Shown piece by piece: positions 6,091 through 13,878 of a DNA stretch of 14,619 nt. This DNA comes from Bacteroidia bacterium (GTDB lineage Bacteria > Bacteroidota > Bacteroidia > JABEUT01): NCBI GenBank assembly GCA_013044305.1, contig JABEUT010000201.1, positions 1 to 14,619 on the forward strand, written 5' to 3'. How positions within the stretch are numbered: position 1 is the first letter of the stretch; the number at the start of each line of letters is the position of its first letter. The position numbers and the translations under genes were made by a program. The notes under the pieces are model-generated. The model did not search any database, had not been told where the DNA came from, and worked only from the letters and a program-made list of their open reading frames with translations.

Positions 6091-7428
6091 TCAAATCATC
6101 TTTTCCTGCTCCAGAAACCCGGTATTGTATTGCCCTTTGATGAAGCGGGGATTTTCCAGCAGTTTTTTATGGAATGGAATGGTTGTTTTTACGCCTTCAA
6201 TAACGAATTCATCCAATGCCCTGATCATTTTGGCTATCACCTCTTCGCGGGTTTGCGCCATGGTAATGAGTTTGGCTATCATGGAATCGTAGTTCGGGGG
6301 TATTACATATCCGGCATATACGTGGGTATCAACCCTAACGCCATGACCGCCGGGCAGGTGGAAATTCAATATCTTGCCCGGGCTGGGGCGGAAGTTGTTG
6401 GCCGGGTCTTCGGCATTGATGCGGCACTCCATGGCGTGAAGCTGCGGAAAGTAGTTCTTCCCGGATATTTTGATGCCTGCGGCTATTTTAATCTGTTCGG
6501 CGATAAGGTCGTAGTTAATCACTTCTTCCGTTATGGGATGCTCCACCTGTATGCGGGTGTTCATCTCCATAAAATAGAAGTTGCGGTGCTTGTCAACCAA
6601 AAATTCAACCGTTCCCACGCCTTCGTAGTTCACGGCTTTGGCGGCTTTGATGGCAGCCTTTCCCATGGCGTCGCGCAGCTTATCGGTCATAAATGGCGAA
6701 GGGGTTTCCTCCAGCAGTTTCTGATGGCGGCGCTGAATGGAGCAATCTCTTTCCGACAGGTGGCATACCTTGCCGTATTGGTCGCCTGCCACCTGAATTT
6801 CTATATGGCGCGGTTCTTCAAGGAACTTCTCCATGTACATACCGTCGTTGCCGAAGGCGGCTGCCGCTTCCATGCGGGCCGTTTCCCAGGCATGATCAAG
6901 TTCTTTTTCCTCCCATATTACGCGCATGCCCTTTCCGCCTCCGCCGGCGGTGGCTTTCATCATTACCGGGTATCCTATCTTTTTGGCTGTTTTCTTTGCG
7001 TCGTTTATATCCTCAATAAGCCCGTCGGAACCGGGAACCACAGGCACGCCGGCTTTTTTCATGGTGGCCTTGGCGGTTGATTTGTCGCCCATTGCCTCTA
7101 TCATTGACGGAGAGGCGCCAATGAACTTTATCTTATGTTCCTCGCAGATGTGTGAGAATTTGGCATTTTCCGAAAGGAATCCGTAGCCCGGGTGTATGGC
7201 GTCGGAGTTGGTAATTTCGGCTGCCGATATAATGCTCCGCATATTCAGGTACGAATCCTTGCTCGGGGGCGGACCGATACAAACCGCTTCGTCGGCAAAC
7301 CGTACATGCAGGCTTTCCTTGTCGGCGGTGGAATATACGGCCACGGATTTTATACCCATTTCTTTGCAACTGCGTATGATACGCATGGCTATTTCGCCTC
7401 TGTTGGCTATAAGTATCTTTTTGAACAT
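6091..7428 (-). CDS. accC: Acetyl-CoA carboxylase, biotin carboxylase subunit
   Basis: This 445-residue enzyme carboxylates the biotin on AccB with ATP and bicarbonate, the first half-reaction of malonyl-CoA synthesis. Motifs in order are KILIANRGEIAMRIIRSCKE at the N-terminus, HPGYGFLSENA, the ATP-grasp glycine-rich loop TAGGGGKGMRV, and ERDCSIQRRHQKLLEETPSP. These are followed by MEMNTRIQVEHPITEEV (with the catalytic Arg/Glu), AMECRINAEDP, and the C-terminal DEFVIEGVKTTIPFH and NTGFLE. I choose the ATG at 7428 because MFKKILIANRGE is the family's standard N-terminus; an in-frame ATG at 7467 would add 13 atypical residues. It lies 64 bp downstream of accB in one operon. The carboxyltransferase subunits are not in the window. 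Confidence 0.96.
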   Translation of the reverse strand: MFKKILIANRGEIAMRIIRSCKEMGIKSVAVYSTADKESLHVRFADEAVCIGPPPSKDSYLNMRSIISAAEITNSDAIHPGYGFLSENAKFSHICEEHKIKFIGASPSMIEAMGDKSTAKATMKKAGVPVVPGSDGLIEDINDAKKTAKKIGYPVMMKATAGGGGKGMRVIWEEKELDHAWETARMEAAAAFGNDGMYMEKFLEEPRHIEIQVAGDQYGKVCHLSERDCSIQRRHQKLLEETPSPFMTDKLRDAMGKAAIKAAKAVNYEGVGTVEFLVDKHRNFYFMEMNTRIQVEHPITEEVINYDLIAEQIKIAAGIKISGKNYFPQLHAMECRINAEDPANNFRPSPGKILNFHLPGGHGVRVDTHVYAGYVIPPNYDSMIAKLITMAQTREEVIAKMIRALDEFVIEGVKTTIPFHKKLLENPRFIKGQYNTGFLEQEKMI

Positions 7429-7492
7429 TGTTACGTCTGGGTTGACAGCGGGCAGTTTTTTGTTCATCGCTCTACCTTGTTCATTATTATAT

Positions 7493-8008
7493 TCAGCTGG
7501 GGTCTACCAAGAACAGGGGCTGGTCATATTCAACGGGTGAAGCGTCGTTAACAAGCACTTTTACTATGGTGCCTGTAACTTCCGATTCTATTTCGTTGAA
7601 CAGCTTCATGGCTTCAATGATACAGATTACTTTGCCTTTTTCAATCTTGTCGCCTACATTAACAAACGGTCCTTTATCGGGTCCCGAAGAACGGTAGAAG
7701 GTACCAATCATAGGCGCTTTAATGGTTACCCTGCCCGCTCCGGTTTGTTCGTTTTCTTCGCGGGTGGCCGGCGCCGGTGCCGGCATGGCTGCTGCCGGCT
7801 CAACTATATGCTGTGCAGGAGGGGCCGTGCTAAGGGGCGCAACGGGTGGCGTCTGTACTCCGGTGGTATATACCGTTTCGGTGAAAGGCTGTCCGCCTCC
7901 CCTGCCGGTTTTAATTACCAGCTTTACATCTTTCGTTTCCAGTTCCACCTCGTTTACATTGGCTCTGGAAACAAAACGTATGAGTTCCTGTACTTCTTTA
8001 AGTGTCAT
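7493..8008 (-). CDS. accB: Acetyl-CoA carboxylase, biotin carboxyl carrier protein
   Basis: This 171-residue protein has three parts. An N-terminal region (MTLKEVQELIRFVSRANVNE, then VKLVIKTGRGG) is followed by a flexible Pro/Ala-rich linker (about residues 53-88) and a C-terminal biotinyl domain starting at about VTIKAPMIGTFYRS. The biotin-accepting lysine is K135 in EAMKLFNEIE, a Bacteroidota-style variant of EAMKM. The FVNVGDKIEKGKVICIIEAMK 'thumb and hairpin' region is complete. The protein carries carboxybiotin between AccC and the carboxyltransferase. It is the first gene of the unit, with a promoter octamer at 8062-8069. Confidence 0.96.
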   Translation of the reverse strand: MTLKEVQELIRFVSRANVNEVELETKDVKLVIKTGRGGGQPFTETVYTTGVQTPPVAPLSTAPPAQHIVEPAAAMPAPAPATREENEQTGAGRVTIKAPMIGTFYRSSGPDKGPFVNVGDKIEKGKVICIIEAMKLFNEIESEVTGTIVKVLVNDASPVEYDQPLFLVDPS

Positions 8009-8061
8009 TTTTTGGGCATTTAGGGTTTGTAGTTTTCCTGCAGGTATGCTTAAATGGAATG

Positions 8062-8069
8062 CAAAAGTA
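8062..8069 (-). promoter_or_regulatory. accBC promoter -7 element
   Basis: Minus-strand TACTTTTG is an exact match to TAnnTTTG, 53 bp upstream of the accB ATG, predicting a leader of about 45-50 nt. It lies in the 287-bp divergent gap shared with the barrel gene. Confidence 0.55.
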
Positions 8070-8256
8070 AGTAATTACTGATATTGGCGAAATTCAAAGC
8101 TCCCCACTGCCAATCTGCCGGTTAAAGTTAAAACCCATGAGTATTTAATCTGTTTGATTTTGAAGTCTATACGAAGCTCTCGCCAGCGCGGAATGCAGGG
8201 TGTTTTTCACGAACAGATAAAAATGCAACACCGCCATCCTGTTACTTTATTTCTAA

Positions 8257-8264
8257 TATCTTTG
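8257..8264 (+). promoter_or_regulatory. Promoter -7 element of the outer-membrane barrel gene
   Basis: TATCTTTG matches TAnnTTTG exactly and lies 31 bp upstream of the ATG at 8296, giving a leader of about 20-25 nt. The rest of the divergent gap (8070-8256) shows no gene. It contains an inverted repeat GGTGTT (8199-8204) / AACACC (8227-8232) upstream of this promoter that could be a regulatory site, but 6-bp arms are weak evidence. Confidence 0.55.
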
Positions 8265-8295
8265 TTACCTTTATATCTGCGAAAAAGTAATAAAA

Positions 8296-9765
8296 ATGAA
8301 ATCCATCTTTACTGTTTTTTTAGTTTTATCGTCATTAACCATATATACCGTAAAAGCGCAAAATCCGGTTAAGGACAGCACCAAAAAGGAACATCAGCTT
8401 GCCGATCAGGTGCCGTTCGATAATATGGATCAGACATGGATAAATGGCAACGACCGCCGTGATTCATCGGTGTTTCATATTCCATACTTCAGCCCCGAAA
8501 TTTATTTGGATGCCAATGCCACCTATTCCGGTAACAACCCTATTGACCATACCGTTGTTGGTTCTACCGCACTTGCCCGCGACAACGAAATGGAGATCTC
8601 TCAACTGGGCTTGGGCGGAGATTTCAATTACAACGGCGCGCGCGCCCGCATCATGACCCAGTTCGGAACACGCGACCAGGTTGTGCCGCGCAACGATTAC
8701 AGCTCCTACCGCGGACAATACGATTTACAGGATGCCTACCGCTACCTTAGCGAAGCCTACGGGGGTTATCATTTCAACTGCATGCACGGCATAAACATAG
8801 ACGGAGGCCTGTTCATGTCCTATTTAGGGCTCAACTCCTACTATCAGGTCGAAAACTGGGACTATCAGGCTTCCTACACTTCCGATAATACGCCCTGGTT
8901 CTTTAACGGGGTGCGCTGTCAGATATTCCCCTCGAACTTTCTGAAAATTGAACTGTGGCTGATAAACGGCTGGCAAAGCTACGCCGCCTACAACAGTAAT
9001 CCGGGTATTGGCGGCAACATTACCTGGTGCCCCAATGAAAATGTAAAGCTGCTGACGAATGATTATTACGGGCAGGATGATGCGGGGCTGCCCGGCAGGC
9101 ACAGGTTCCACTCCGACAACAGCTTTTTGCTGCGCTACTTCCACCGCCCCAGATCGTCGAAAGGAATAACCCAGATGGCTTTTTCACTGACCGCTGACAT
9201 AGGAGAAGAAACAGGAGACGGGGTGAATGGCTTCAATGGACTTAAAACAGGCGATTCGGCAGGAGGCTATGCCCAGTACTTTGCCAGCGCCATGTTCTAC
9301 AACCGTATATGGTTTGCACATGGCAAATGGGCCTGGATGATAGGCGGTGGCGTGGTAACTAACCCGGGGCGCTACCTTGTTCTTGAACCTACCGGACAGG
9401 CAAGCAACCTGCCAACGCCGGCGGCCGTTCAGCTGGCAAACGGGAGCATATTGCAAACAACCTTGCAGGAGGGGCTTTATCCCTTCACCCAAAACCCCGG
9501 AAACCAGTTTGAGGCCTGGGATGCCTCCACCAATATTGCCTGGATGCCCAATCAAAGCATAGAGATAAAACTGGAATTGGTGCACAGGCAGGCAAGCGTA
9601 CCCTATTTCAACGGCCCGGGCGGAGTTACTTCGCCCAATGGATATACCACTTATCCGGTGCTGCAGCAGCTTGCCAACGGCACCTATGCGCCTACTTCCG
9701 GATGGCTGCCTGATCTGGTGAGGTCGGAAAACCGAATCATTATTGCCATCCTTTTCCGTATCTGA
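8296..9765 (+). CDS. Outer membrane beta-barrel protein, BBP2/OmpL-like porin family
   Basis: This 489-residue protein has a signal peptide (MKSIFTVFLVLSSLTIYTVKA, cleavage before Q). A short polar linker then leads into a run of alternating aromatic/polar beta-strand segments: YFSPEIYLDANATYSG, GLGGDFNYNGARARIMTQFG, LSEAYGGYHFNCMHGINIDGG, FLKIELWLINGWQSY, MAFSLTADIGEETGDG, YNRIWFAHGKWAWMIGGG, and IEIKLELVHRQAS. It ends RIIIAILFRI, typical of a last membrane strand inserted by BAM. The layout and the WLINGWQ / NVKLLTNDYYG segments resemble the putative beta-barrel porin-2 (BBP2) proteins common in Bacteroidota. The solute is unknown and family assignment is by pattern only. It is transcribed alone from a promoter at 8257-8264. 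Confidence 0.75.
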   Translation: MKSIFTVFLVLSSLTIYTVKAQNPVKDSTKKEHQLADQVPFDNMDQTWINGNDRRDSSVFHIPYFSPEIYLDANATYSGNNPIDHTVVGSTALARDNEMEISQLGLGGDFNYNGARARIMTQFGTRDQVVPRNDYSSYRGQYDLQDAYRYLSEAYGGYHFNCMHGINIDGGLFMSYLGLNSYYQVENWDYQASYTSDNTPWFFNGVRCQIFPSNFLKIELWLINGWQSYAAYNSNPGIGGNITWCPNENVKLLTNDYYGQDDAGLPGRHRFHSDNSFLLRYFHRPRSSKGITQMAFSLTADIGEETGDGVNGFNGLKTGDSAGGYAQYFASAMFYNRIWFAHGKWAWMIGGGVVTNPGRYLVLEPTGQASNLPTPAAVQLANGSILQTTLQEGLYPFTQNPGNQFEAWDASTNIAWMPNQSIEIKLELVHRQASVPYFNGPGGVTSPNGYTTYPVLQQLANGTYAPTSGWLPDLVRSENRIIIAILFRI

Positions 9766-9872
9766 CCTTTTAAATGGCGCCTGTTTTGCGCAGGAATAGA
9801 TTCACAAAGTGTACCCTGACAAGTATCATATTAAAAGATGACTGCCGTTATTTTCTTTTGTACCGCCTGAAG

Positions 9873-9880
9873 TAATTTTG
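9873..9880 (+). promoter_or_regulatory. Promoter -7 element of the candidate RNA
   Basis: TAATTTTG is an exact TAnnTTTG octamer, about 6-8 bp upstream of the first predicted hairpin. A T-rich stretch upstream (9850-9859) is the only -33 candidate and its spacing is not ideal. The same eight bases recur at 10066-10073 before ftsH. Confidence 0.5.
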
Positions 9881-9885
9881 CTCTC

Positions 9886-9984
9886 AATCCCGGTAGAACG
9901 AAAGTTGCCCGGGTACACAGTTGAACTGATTCCGTTTAGGAATCAAACAACCGGAAGGCAGGGACGACCTGCCTTCTTTCTTTT
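9886..9984 (+). ncRNA. Candidate small structured RNA, about 100 nt
   Basis: Four consecutive hairpins follow a promoter octamer. (1) CCCGG 9889-9893 pairs with CCGGG 9909-9913; an inner AAC/GTT stem closes a GAAA tetraloop (9900-9903). (2) CAGT 9918-9921 pairs with ACTG 9925-9928. (3) GATTCC 9928-9933 pairs with GGAATC 9939-9944, so hairpins 2 and 3 share one base. (4) The 9-bp terminator 9954-9976 is followed by TTTCTTTT. No protein reading frame of note is present. I do not recognise it as SRP RNA, 6S, tmRNA or a known riboswitch. Either it is a free-standing sRNA or it is the attenuated leader of ftsH. Confidence 0.5.
9954..9984 (+). terminator. Strong intrinsic terminator
   Basis: GAAGGCAGG (9954-9962) pairs perfectly with CCTGCCTTC (9968-9976) around a 5-nt loop and is followed at once by TTTCTTTT. 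It lies more than 200 bp after the barrel gene and about 140 bp before ftsH, so it ends a transcript that starts between them, or serves the barrel gene with a long 3' UTR. Confidence 0.85.
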
Positions 9985-9997
9985 ATCTCTGCTGATG

Positions 9998-10030
9998 CCG
10001 GGAGTGAGTGATTTATCTCATTCTGCCCGG
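9998..10030 (+). other. Hairpin upstream of the ftsH promoter
   Basis: CCGG 9998-10001 pairs with CCGG 10027-10030, and GAGTGAG 10002-10008 pairs with CTCATTC 10017-10023 with one G-U. The result is an 11-bp stem with a 3-nt bulge and an 8-nt loop. No U-tract follows. It lies between the terminator and the ftsH promoter and could mark an operator or an RNA element of read-through transcripts. Confidence 0.35.
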
Positions 10031-10065
10031 TAACAATAATCATGCTTTTAAAAGATTAACGCCAT

Positions 10066-10073
10066 TAATTTTG
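10066..10073 (+). promoter_or_regulatory. ftsH promoter -7 element
   Basis: TAATTTTG is an exact TAnnTTTG match, 53 bp before the ftsH ATG. Transcription would begin near 10078-10081, which places a perfect 6-bp hairpin (CATCCG 10079-10084 / CGGATG 10091-10096, loop AACAAC) at the very 5' end of the message. Confidence 0.55.
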
Positions 10074-10126
10074 ATACACATCCGAACAACCGGATGCCTT
10101 AAACAACAGATAAAGCAAAGAAGTTT

Positions 10127-12055
10127 ATGGCACAGAAAGAAGATACATCCAAACCACCCGGAAAGCGCCGTTCATTAATGAATTGGATTTATTTTGCCTT
10201 GTTCGCCCTTATTTTTCTGCCCTATATCCTGCCTTCGCTGACAGGGACGAGCCCGCAGGAAATTACCTGGAAGTATTTTGAGGAGCAGATTCTTCCGGAC
10301 CGGGTGGTGGATAAGATTGAAGTAGTGAACAACGAACTCGCCGACATCTACCTTAAACCCGACAGCCTGAATAAGCCGAAATACAGGTTGCTGAACCAGA
10401 AAAATATTTTCGGTGCCTCCGCGGGAGGTCCGCAATATGTAATACGCATAGGCTCGGTAGATGTGTTTGTACGCGATTTGGAAAAGGCCCAGGCAAACGT
10501 ACCCCAATCGCAGCAAATAGCGGTGAAGTATGTAAAGCAGGAAAACTGGCTTGGCAATGTTCTTAGCTGGGTATTGCCCTTCCTGCTCATTATAGGGCTT
10601 TGGTTCTTTTTGTTCCGCGGCATAACAAAAACTCCGGGCGGCACGGGCGCCATGTCGCCATTCAACTTCGGAAAATCACGGGCCGTAATGACAGATAAGA
10701 ACACAAACAGCAAAATAACCTTTAAGGATGTAGCCGGGTACGATGAACTTAAGGTTGAAATTATGGAGGTGGTCGAATTTCTGAAAAAACCTGAAAACTT
10801 TACACGCCTGGGTGCCAAAATACCCAGGGGGGTATTGCTGATTGGTCCGCCCGGAACAGGCAAAACACTTATGGCAAAAGCCGTTGCCGGCGAAGCCAAT
10901 GTTCCGTTCTTTTCACTTTCGGGCCCCGAGTTTATAGAGATGTTTGTAGGCGTGGGCGCCTCACGGGTGCGCGACCTGTTTGAAAAAGCAAAGAACAAGG
11001 CGCCGAGCATAATTTTTATTGATGAAATTGACACCATAGGCAGGCGGCGGGGCAGAACCGTTTCCATTCAGGTGGATGACGAGCGCGAAAGCACTCTCAA
11101 CCAATTGCTGTCGGAGATGGATGGCTTTGATGAAAAAACAGGAGTGATTGTGCTGGCCGCAACCAACCGTGCCGATATCCTTGATCCAGCCTTGGTGCGC
11201 CCGGGCCGCTTTGACCGGCATATATACTTAGAGCTTCCAAATAAAGTAGAACGGGAGGCAATCTTTAACGTGCATCTGCAACCCGTGAAATATGATAAAT
11301 CTAAAGTAGATATAAAGCTGCTTGCCGCCCAAACACCGGGTTTTTCGGGGGCGGACATAGCCAACGTATGCAATGAAGCCGCCCTTATCGCTGTGCGGCA
11401 AAACAAGAACATCGTGGACGAAATGGATTTTAACGAGGCCATAGATAAGGTGGTAGCGGGTACCGAAAAGAAAACGCTTGTAATCTCGCCCAGGGAAAAG
11501 GAAATCATATCGTACCATGAAGCCGGACACGCCATAACGGGATGGATGCTGAAAAACATCGATCCGCTGATAAAGGTATCCATCATACCACGGGGCAAAT
11601 CGCTGGGCAGCGCCTGGTACCTGCCCGAAGAAAATAAGATTACCACCAGGGCTAAATTCAACGACCAGCTGTGCGCCGCTTTGGGCGGCAGGGCCGCCGA
11701 AGCGCTGCAATTTCATGAAATATCATCGGGCGCCCTCGACGATTTGGAAAAAGCCACAAAGCTGGCTTATTCTATGGTAGCCCTCCTGGGTCTTGATGCC
11801 AAAGTAGGAAACGTTAGCTTTTACGATTCTACCGGTATGCAGGAACAAACATTCCAAAAGCCGTACAGCGATTCCACCGCCGCCCTGATAGATGAACAGG
11901 TGCGCAACCTGCTGAACGGGGCCTTTGAAAGGGCAAGCGCCATACTCGAAAAAAACCACGATAAACTCGACCAACTGGCAAAGCTGCTACAGGAAAAGGA
12001 AATGGTTTTCAGGGAAGACATTGAAAAAATATTAGGGAAAAAAGCAGATGGCTGA
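10127..12055 (+). CDS. ftsH: ATP-dependent zinc metalloprotease FtsH
   Basis: This 642-residue inner-membrane AAA+ protease degrades misassembled membrane proteins and selected regulators. The first membrane helix is at about residues 18-37 and is followed by a periplasmic domain to about 140. The second helix (about 144-164, VLSWVLPFLLIIGLWFFLF) precedes the AAA domain. Walker A is GPPGTGKT (240-247), the pore loop MFVGVG, Walker B IIFIDEID, and the second region of homology ATNRADILDPALVRPGRFDR. The M41 protease domain has HEAGH (464-468), and D539 in GALDDLEKAT is the expected third zinc ligand. LGSAWYLPEE is a Bacteroidota-type variant. The C-terminus stops soon after the protease domain, without the long polar tail of many homologues. 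Its stop codon lies inside the polX start (8-bp overlap), so the two are co-translated. The usual rsfS/cdsA neighbours I associate with Bacteroidota ftsH are absent. Confidence 0.96.
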   Translation: MAQKEDTSKPPGKRRSLMNWIYFALFALIFLPYILPSLTGTSPQEITWKYFEEQILPDRVVDKIEVVNNELADIYLKPDSLNKPKYRLLNQKNIFGASAGGPQYVIRIGSVDVFVRDLEKAQANVPQSQQIAVKYVKQENWLGNVLSWVLPFLLIIGLWFFLFRGITKTPGGTGAMSPFNFGKSRAVMTDKNTNSKITFKDVAGYDELKVEIMEVVEFLKKPENFTRLGAKIPRGVLLIGPPGTGKTLMAKAVAGEANVPFFSLSGPEFIEMFVGVGASRVRDLFEKAKNKAPSIIFIDEIDTIGRRRGRTVSIQVDDERESTLNQLLSEMDGFDEKTGVIVLAATNRADILDPALVRPGRFDRHIYLELPNKVEREAIFNVHLQPVKYDKSKVDIKLLAAQTPGFSGADIANVCNEAALIAVRQNKNIVDEMDFNEAIDKVVAGTEKKTLVISPREKEIISYHEAGHAITGWMLKNIDPLIKVSIIPRGKSLGSAWYLPEENKITTRAKFNDQLCAALGGRAAEALQFHEISSGALDDLEKATKLAYSMVALLGLDAKVGNVSFYDSTGMQEQTFQKPYSDSTAALIDEQVRNLLNGAFERASAILEKNHDKLDQLAKLLQEKEMVFREDIEKILGKKADG

Positions 12056-13817
12056 TTCGGGCAACAACGGCAAGCTGGCGGCTATATTCCATAATATGGC
12101 AGAGATATACCGCTATCTGGGCTCCGGCGAGCGCTTCAGGGCGCTGGCATACGACAAGGCCTCGCGTGTTATAGCATCATTGCCCGATGACATTGGCATT
12201 TACGCAAGGGGGAAAAAGCTTGATGAAATACCCGGTATTGGCGAGGGTATAGCAGGTAAAATAGAAGAATACATAGCCACAGGAACGATAAAGAAATATG
12301 ATGAGCTCCATAAAGCCGTTCCTTTTGAATTACTTGAGATGATGGATGTAACGGGGTTCGGCCCCCGGTCGCTGAAAAGAATTCATTCCGAACTGAAAAT
12401 AAATACAAAGGAGAAACTGATTGAGGCCCTGAACAACGGCAGCATTGCCCGCATGAAAGGGTTCGGCGCAAAGAAAGTGGAGAACATGCTGCGCGGCCTG
12501 AAACTCCATAAAACGGTGGAAGACCGCATGTTGCTGTGGGAGGCTTTGCAAACCGGCGACAGGACACTCGATAAGCTGAAACAGCTTAAACAGGTAAAAA
12601 AAGCCGGACTGGCAGGCAGTCTTAGAAGAATGAAAGAAACCATAGGCGACATTGACATACTTGCGGCCTGCGAAGGCAAGGACAGGAAAAAGATAGTTGA
12701 CTTTTTTACAAGCCCCGCGCTTGCCAAATATGTTATTGCCAGAGGCGACACCAAAGCAAGTATAGTACTTAAAGACAACGGCAGGCAGGTTGACCTGCGA
12801 CTGGTGGATGAAGACCAGTGGGGCTCGGCGCTGCAATACTTTACAGGGTCGAAGGAACACAATATACACCTGCGCACTTTGGCGCGGAACAAGGGCTACA
12901 AAATAAGCGAGTACGGGCTCTTTACCATAAATGATGACCTGCGGGTGGCAGGAAGAGCGGAAGAAGAGATATATAAAAAACTGGGATTGCAGATTATGCC
13001 GCCCGAAATGCGCGAAGACAAAGGGGAAATAGAATTATCGGCCAAAGGAAAGATTCCTGAACTCGTATCTGTTGCCGATATCAAAGGCGATTTGCATTCG
13101 CACAGCGTTTGGAGCGACGGCGCGAGAACTATTGATGAACTGGCAAAATATGTGCGTGAAAATTATAAGTACGAATATCTGGTTATAAGCGACCATTCCA
13201 AGTCGGCGAGAATAGCAGGCGGCATGAATGAAAAGGAAGTTCTCCGGCAGATGAAGGAAATAGACAGGATTAATAATAATCTTGGCGCCGCTTTTATCAA
13301 AAAAGGCATGGAGGTGGATATATTACCCGACGGCAAACTCGACATGGCAGATGAAATACTATCGCAACTTGACTGGGTTACAGCCTCGGTTCACAGCAAT
13401 TTCGGTAAAGACAACACAGGCCGGATTATAGGCGCATGCCAAAACAGGTATGTATGCTGCATCGGTCATCCTACAGGCAGGCTGATAGGCTCCCGCGAAC
13501 CGTATAAAGTAAATATGGAGGAGGTTTTCGGGGCTGCAAAGGCAACAGGCACGGCCCTGGAGATAAACGCCCAGCCACAGCGAATGGATTTGAATGATGA
13601 GATGGCAATGCGCGCAAGGGAAACAGGTATCGCCCTGGTAATAACAACCGACAGCCACGATCTGGGGCAGTTTGCATATATGAAAGCGGGTGTTGCCATT
13701 GCCCGCAGGGGCTGGTGCAAGGCAAGCAATGTGCTTAATACCCTATCGTGGAACGAAGTAAGCAGGTTTGCCCAGAAGAAAAGAATGAAAGCCAAATCCC
13801 CGGCACCTTTATTATAA
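12048..13817 (+). CDS. polX: DNA polymerase/3'-5' exonuclease PolX
   Basis: This 589-residue bacterial family X polymerase has a C-terminal PHP exonuclease domain and is associated with base-excision repair and gap filling. The N-terminal 8-kDa-like region has MAEIYRYLGSGERFRALAY and helix-hairpin-helix segments IPGIGEGIAGKIEEYI, VTGFGPRSLKRIH and MKGFGAKKVENML. The nucleotidyltransferase core has GSLRR (190-194), D201 and D203 in GDIDIL, D249 in QVDLR, and YFTGSKEHNIHLR. The PHP metal site begins with DLHSHS (H350, H352), then VISDHS, GMEVDI, VTASVHSNF, CIGHPTGR and TTDSHDLGQF. All expected catalytic residues are visible. The start ATG overlaps the ftsH stop (ATGGCTGA), and there is no separate promoter, so expression depends on ftsH. 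A strong hairpin at 13821 ends the unit. Confidence 0.96.
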   Translation: MADSGNNGKLAAIFHNMAEIYRYLGSGERFRALAYDKASRVIASLPDDIGIYARGKKLDEIPGIGEGIAGKIEEYIATGTIKKYDELHKAVPFELLEMMDVTGFGPRSLKRIHSELKINTKEKLIEALNNGSIARMKGFGAKKVENMLRGLKLHKTVEDRMLLWEALQTGDRTLDKLKQLKQVKKAGLAGSLRRMKETIGDIDILAACEGKDRKKIVDFFTSPALAKYVIARGDTKASIVLKDNGRQVDLRLVDEDQWGSALQYFTGSKEHNIHLRTLARNKGYKISEYGLFTINDDLRVAGRAEEEIYKKLGLQIMPPEMREDKGEIELSAKGKIPELVSVADIKGDLHSHSVWSDGARTIDELAKYVRENYKYEYLVISDHSKSARIAGGMNEKEVLRQMKEIDRINNNLGAAFIKKGMEVDILPDGKLDMADEILSQLDWVTASVHSNFGKDNTGRIIGACQNRYVCCIGHPTGRLIGSREPYKVNMEEVFGAAKATGTALEINAQPQRMDLNDEMAMRARETGIALVITTDSHDLGQFAYMKAGVAIARRGWCKASNVLNTLSWNEVSRFAQKKRMKAKSPAPLL

Positions 13818-13820
13818 ACC

Positions 13821-13865
13821 ATGAAACGGATGTTGCAAAATATCCTGATGCAACACCCGTTTCAT
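13821..13865. terminator. Long hairpin between convergent polX and the ferritin-like gene
   Basis: ATGAAACGG 13821-13829 pairs with CCGTTTCAT 13857-13865. After one A/C mismatch, TGTTGCA 13831-13837 pairs with TGCAACA 13849-13855. The result is a 16-bp stem with an 11-nt loop, 3 bp after the polX stop and 13 bp from the stop of the minus-strand gene. It can serve both directions, although U-tracts are poor on each side. Confidence 0.65.
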
Positions 13866-13878
13866 AATCCAACAGACG

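Larger units (their letters stand above)
9766..10126 (+). other. Non-coding 361-bp gap between the barrel gene and ftsH
   Basis: No convincing ORF lies here. Bases 9766-9872 show nothing beyond a weak GCGCCTG...GCGCAGG dyad. The remainder contains a promoter octamer (9873-9880), a candidate structured RNA ending in an intrinsic terminator (9886-9984), a long hairpin (9998-10030), a second promoter octamer (10066-10073) and a hairpin at the expected ftsH mRNA 5' end (10079-10096). Confidence 0.8.

Noticed and set aside
6130..7080. 316-codon open frame on the plus strand opposite accC
   Set aside because: It lies wholly antisense to a complete, motif-rich biotin carboxylase, and its translation shows no recognisable domain. 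Long antisense frames arise from codon bias in conserved genes.
9928..9948. H-type pseudoknot GATTCC-GTTT / GGAATC-AAAC in the candidate RNA
   Set aside because: The complementarity exists, but the loops that would span the stems are zero nucleotides long, which is sterically impossible.
9948..9976. CCGGAAGG resembling the SRP RNA apical loop
   Set aside because: The bases form one strand of the terminator stem, and the SRP RNA partner sequence and asymmetric internal loop are missing.
10348..11067. 239-codon open frame on the minus strand opposite ftsH
   Set aside because: It is antisense to the FtsH AAA domain, has no promoter octamer or family motifs, and is serine/proline-rich as expected for a shadow frame.
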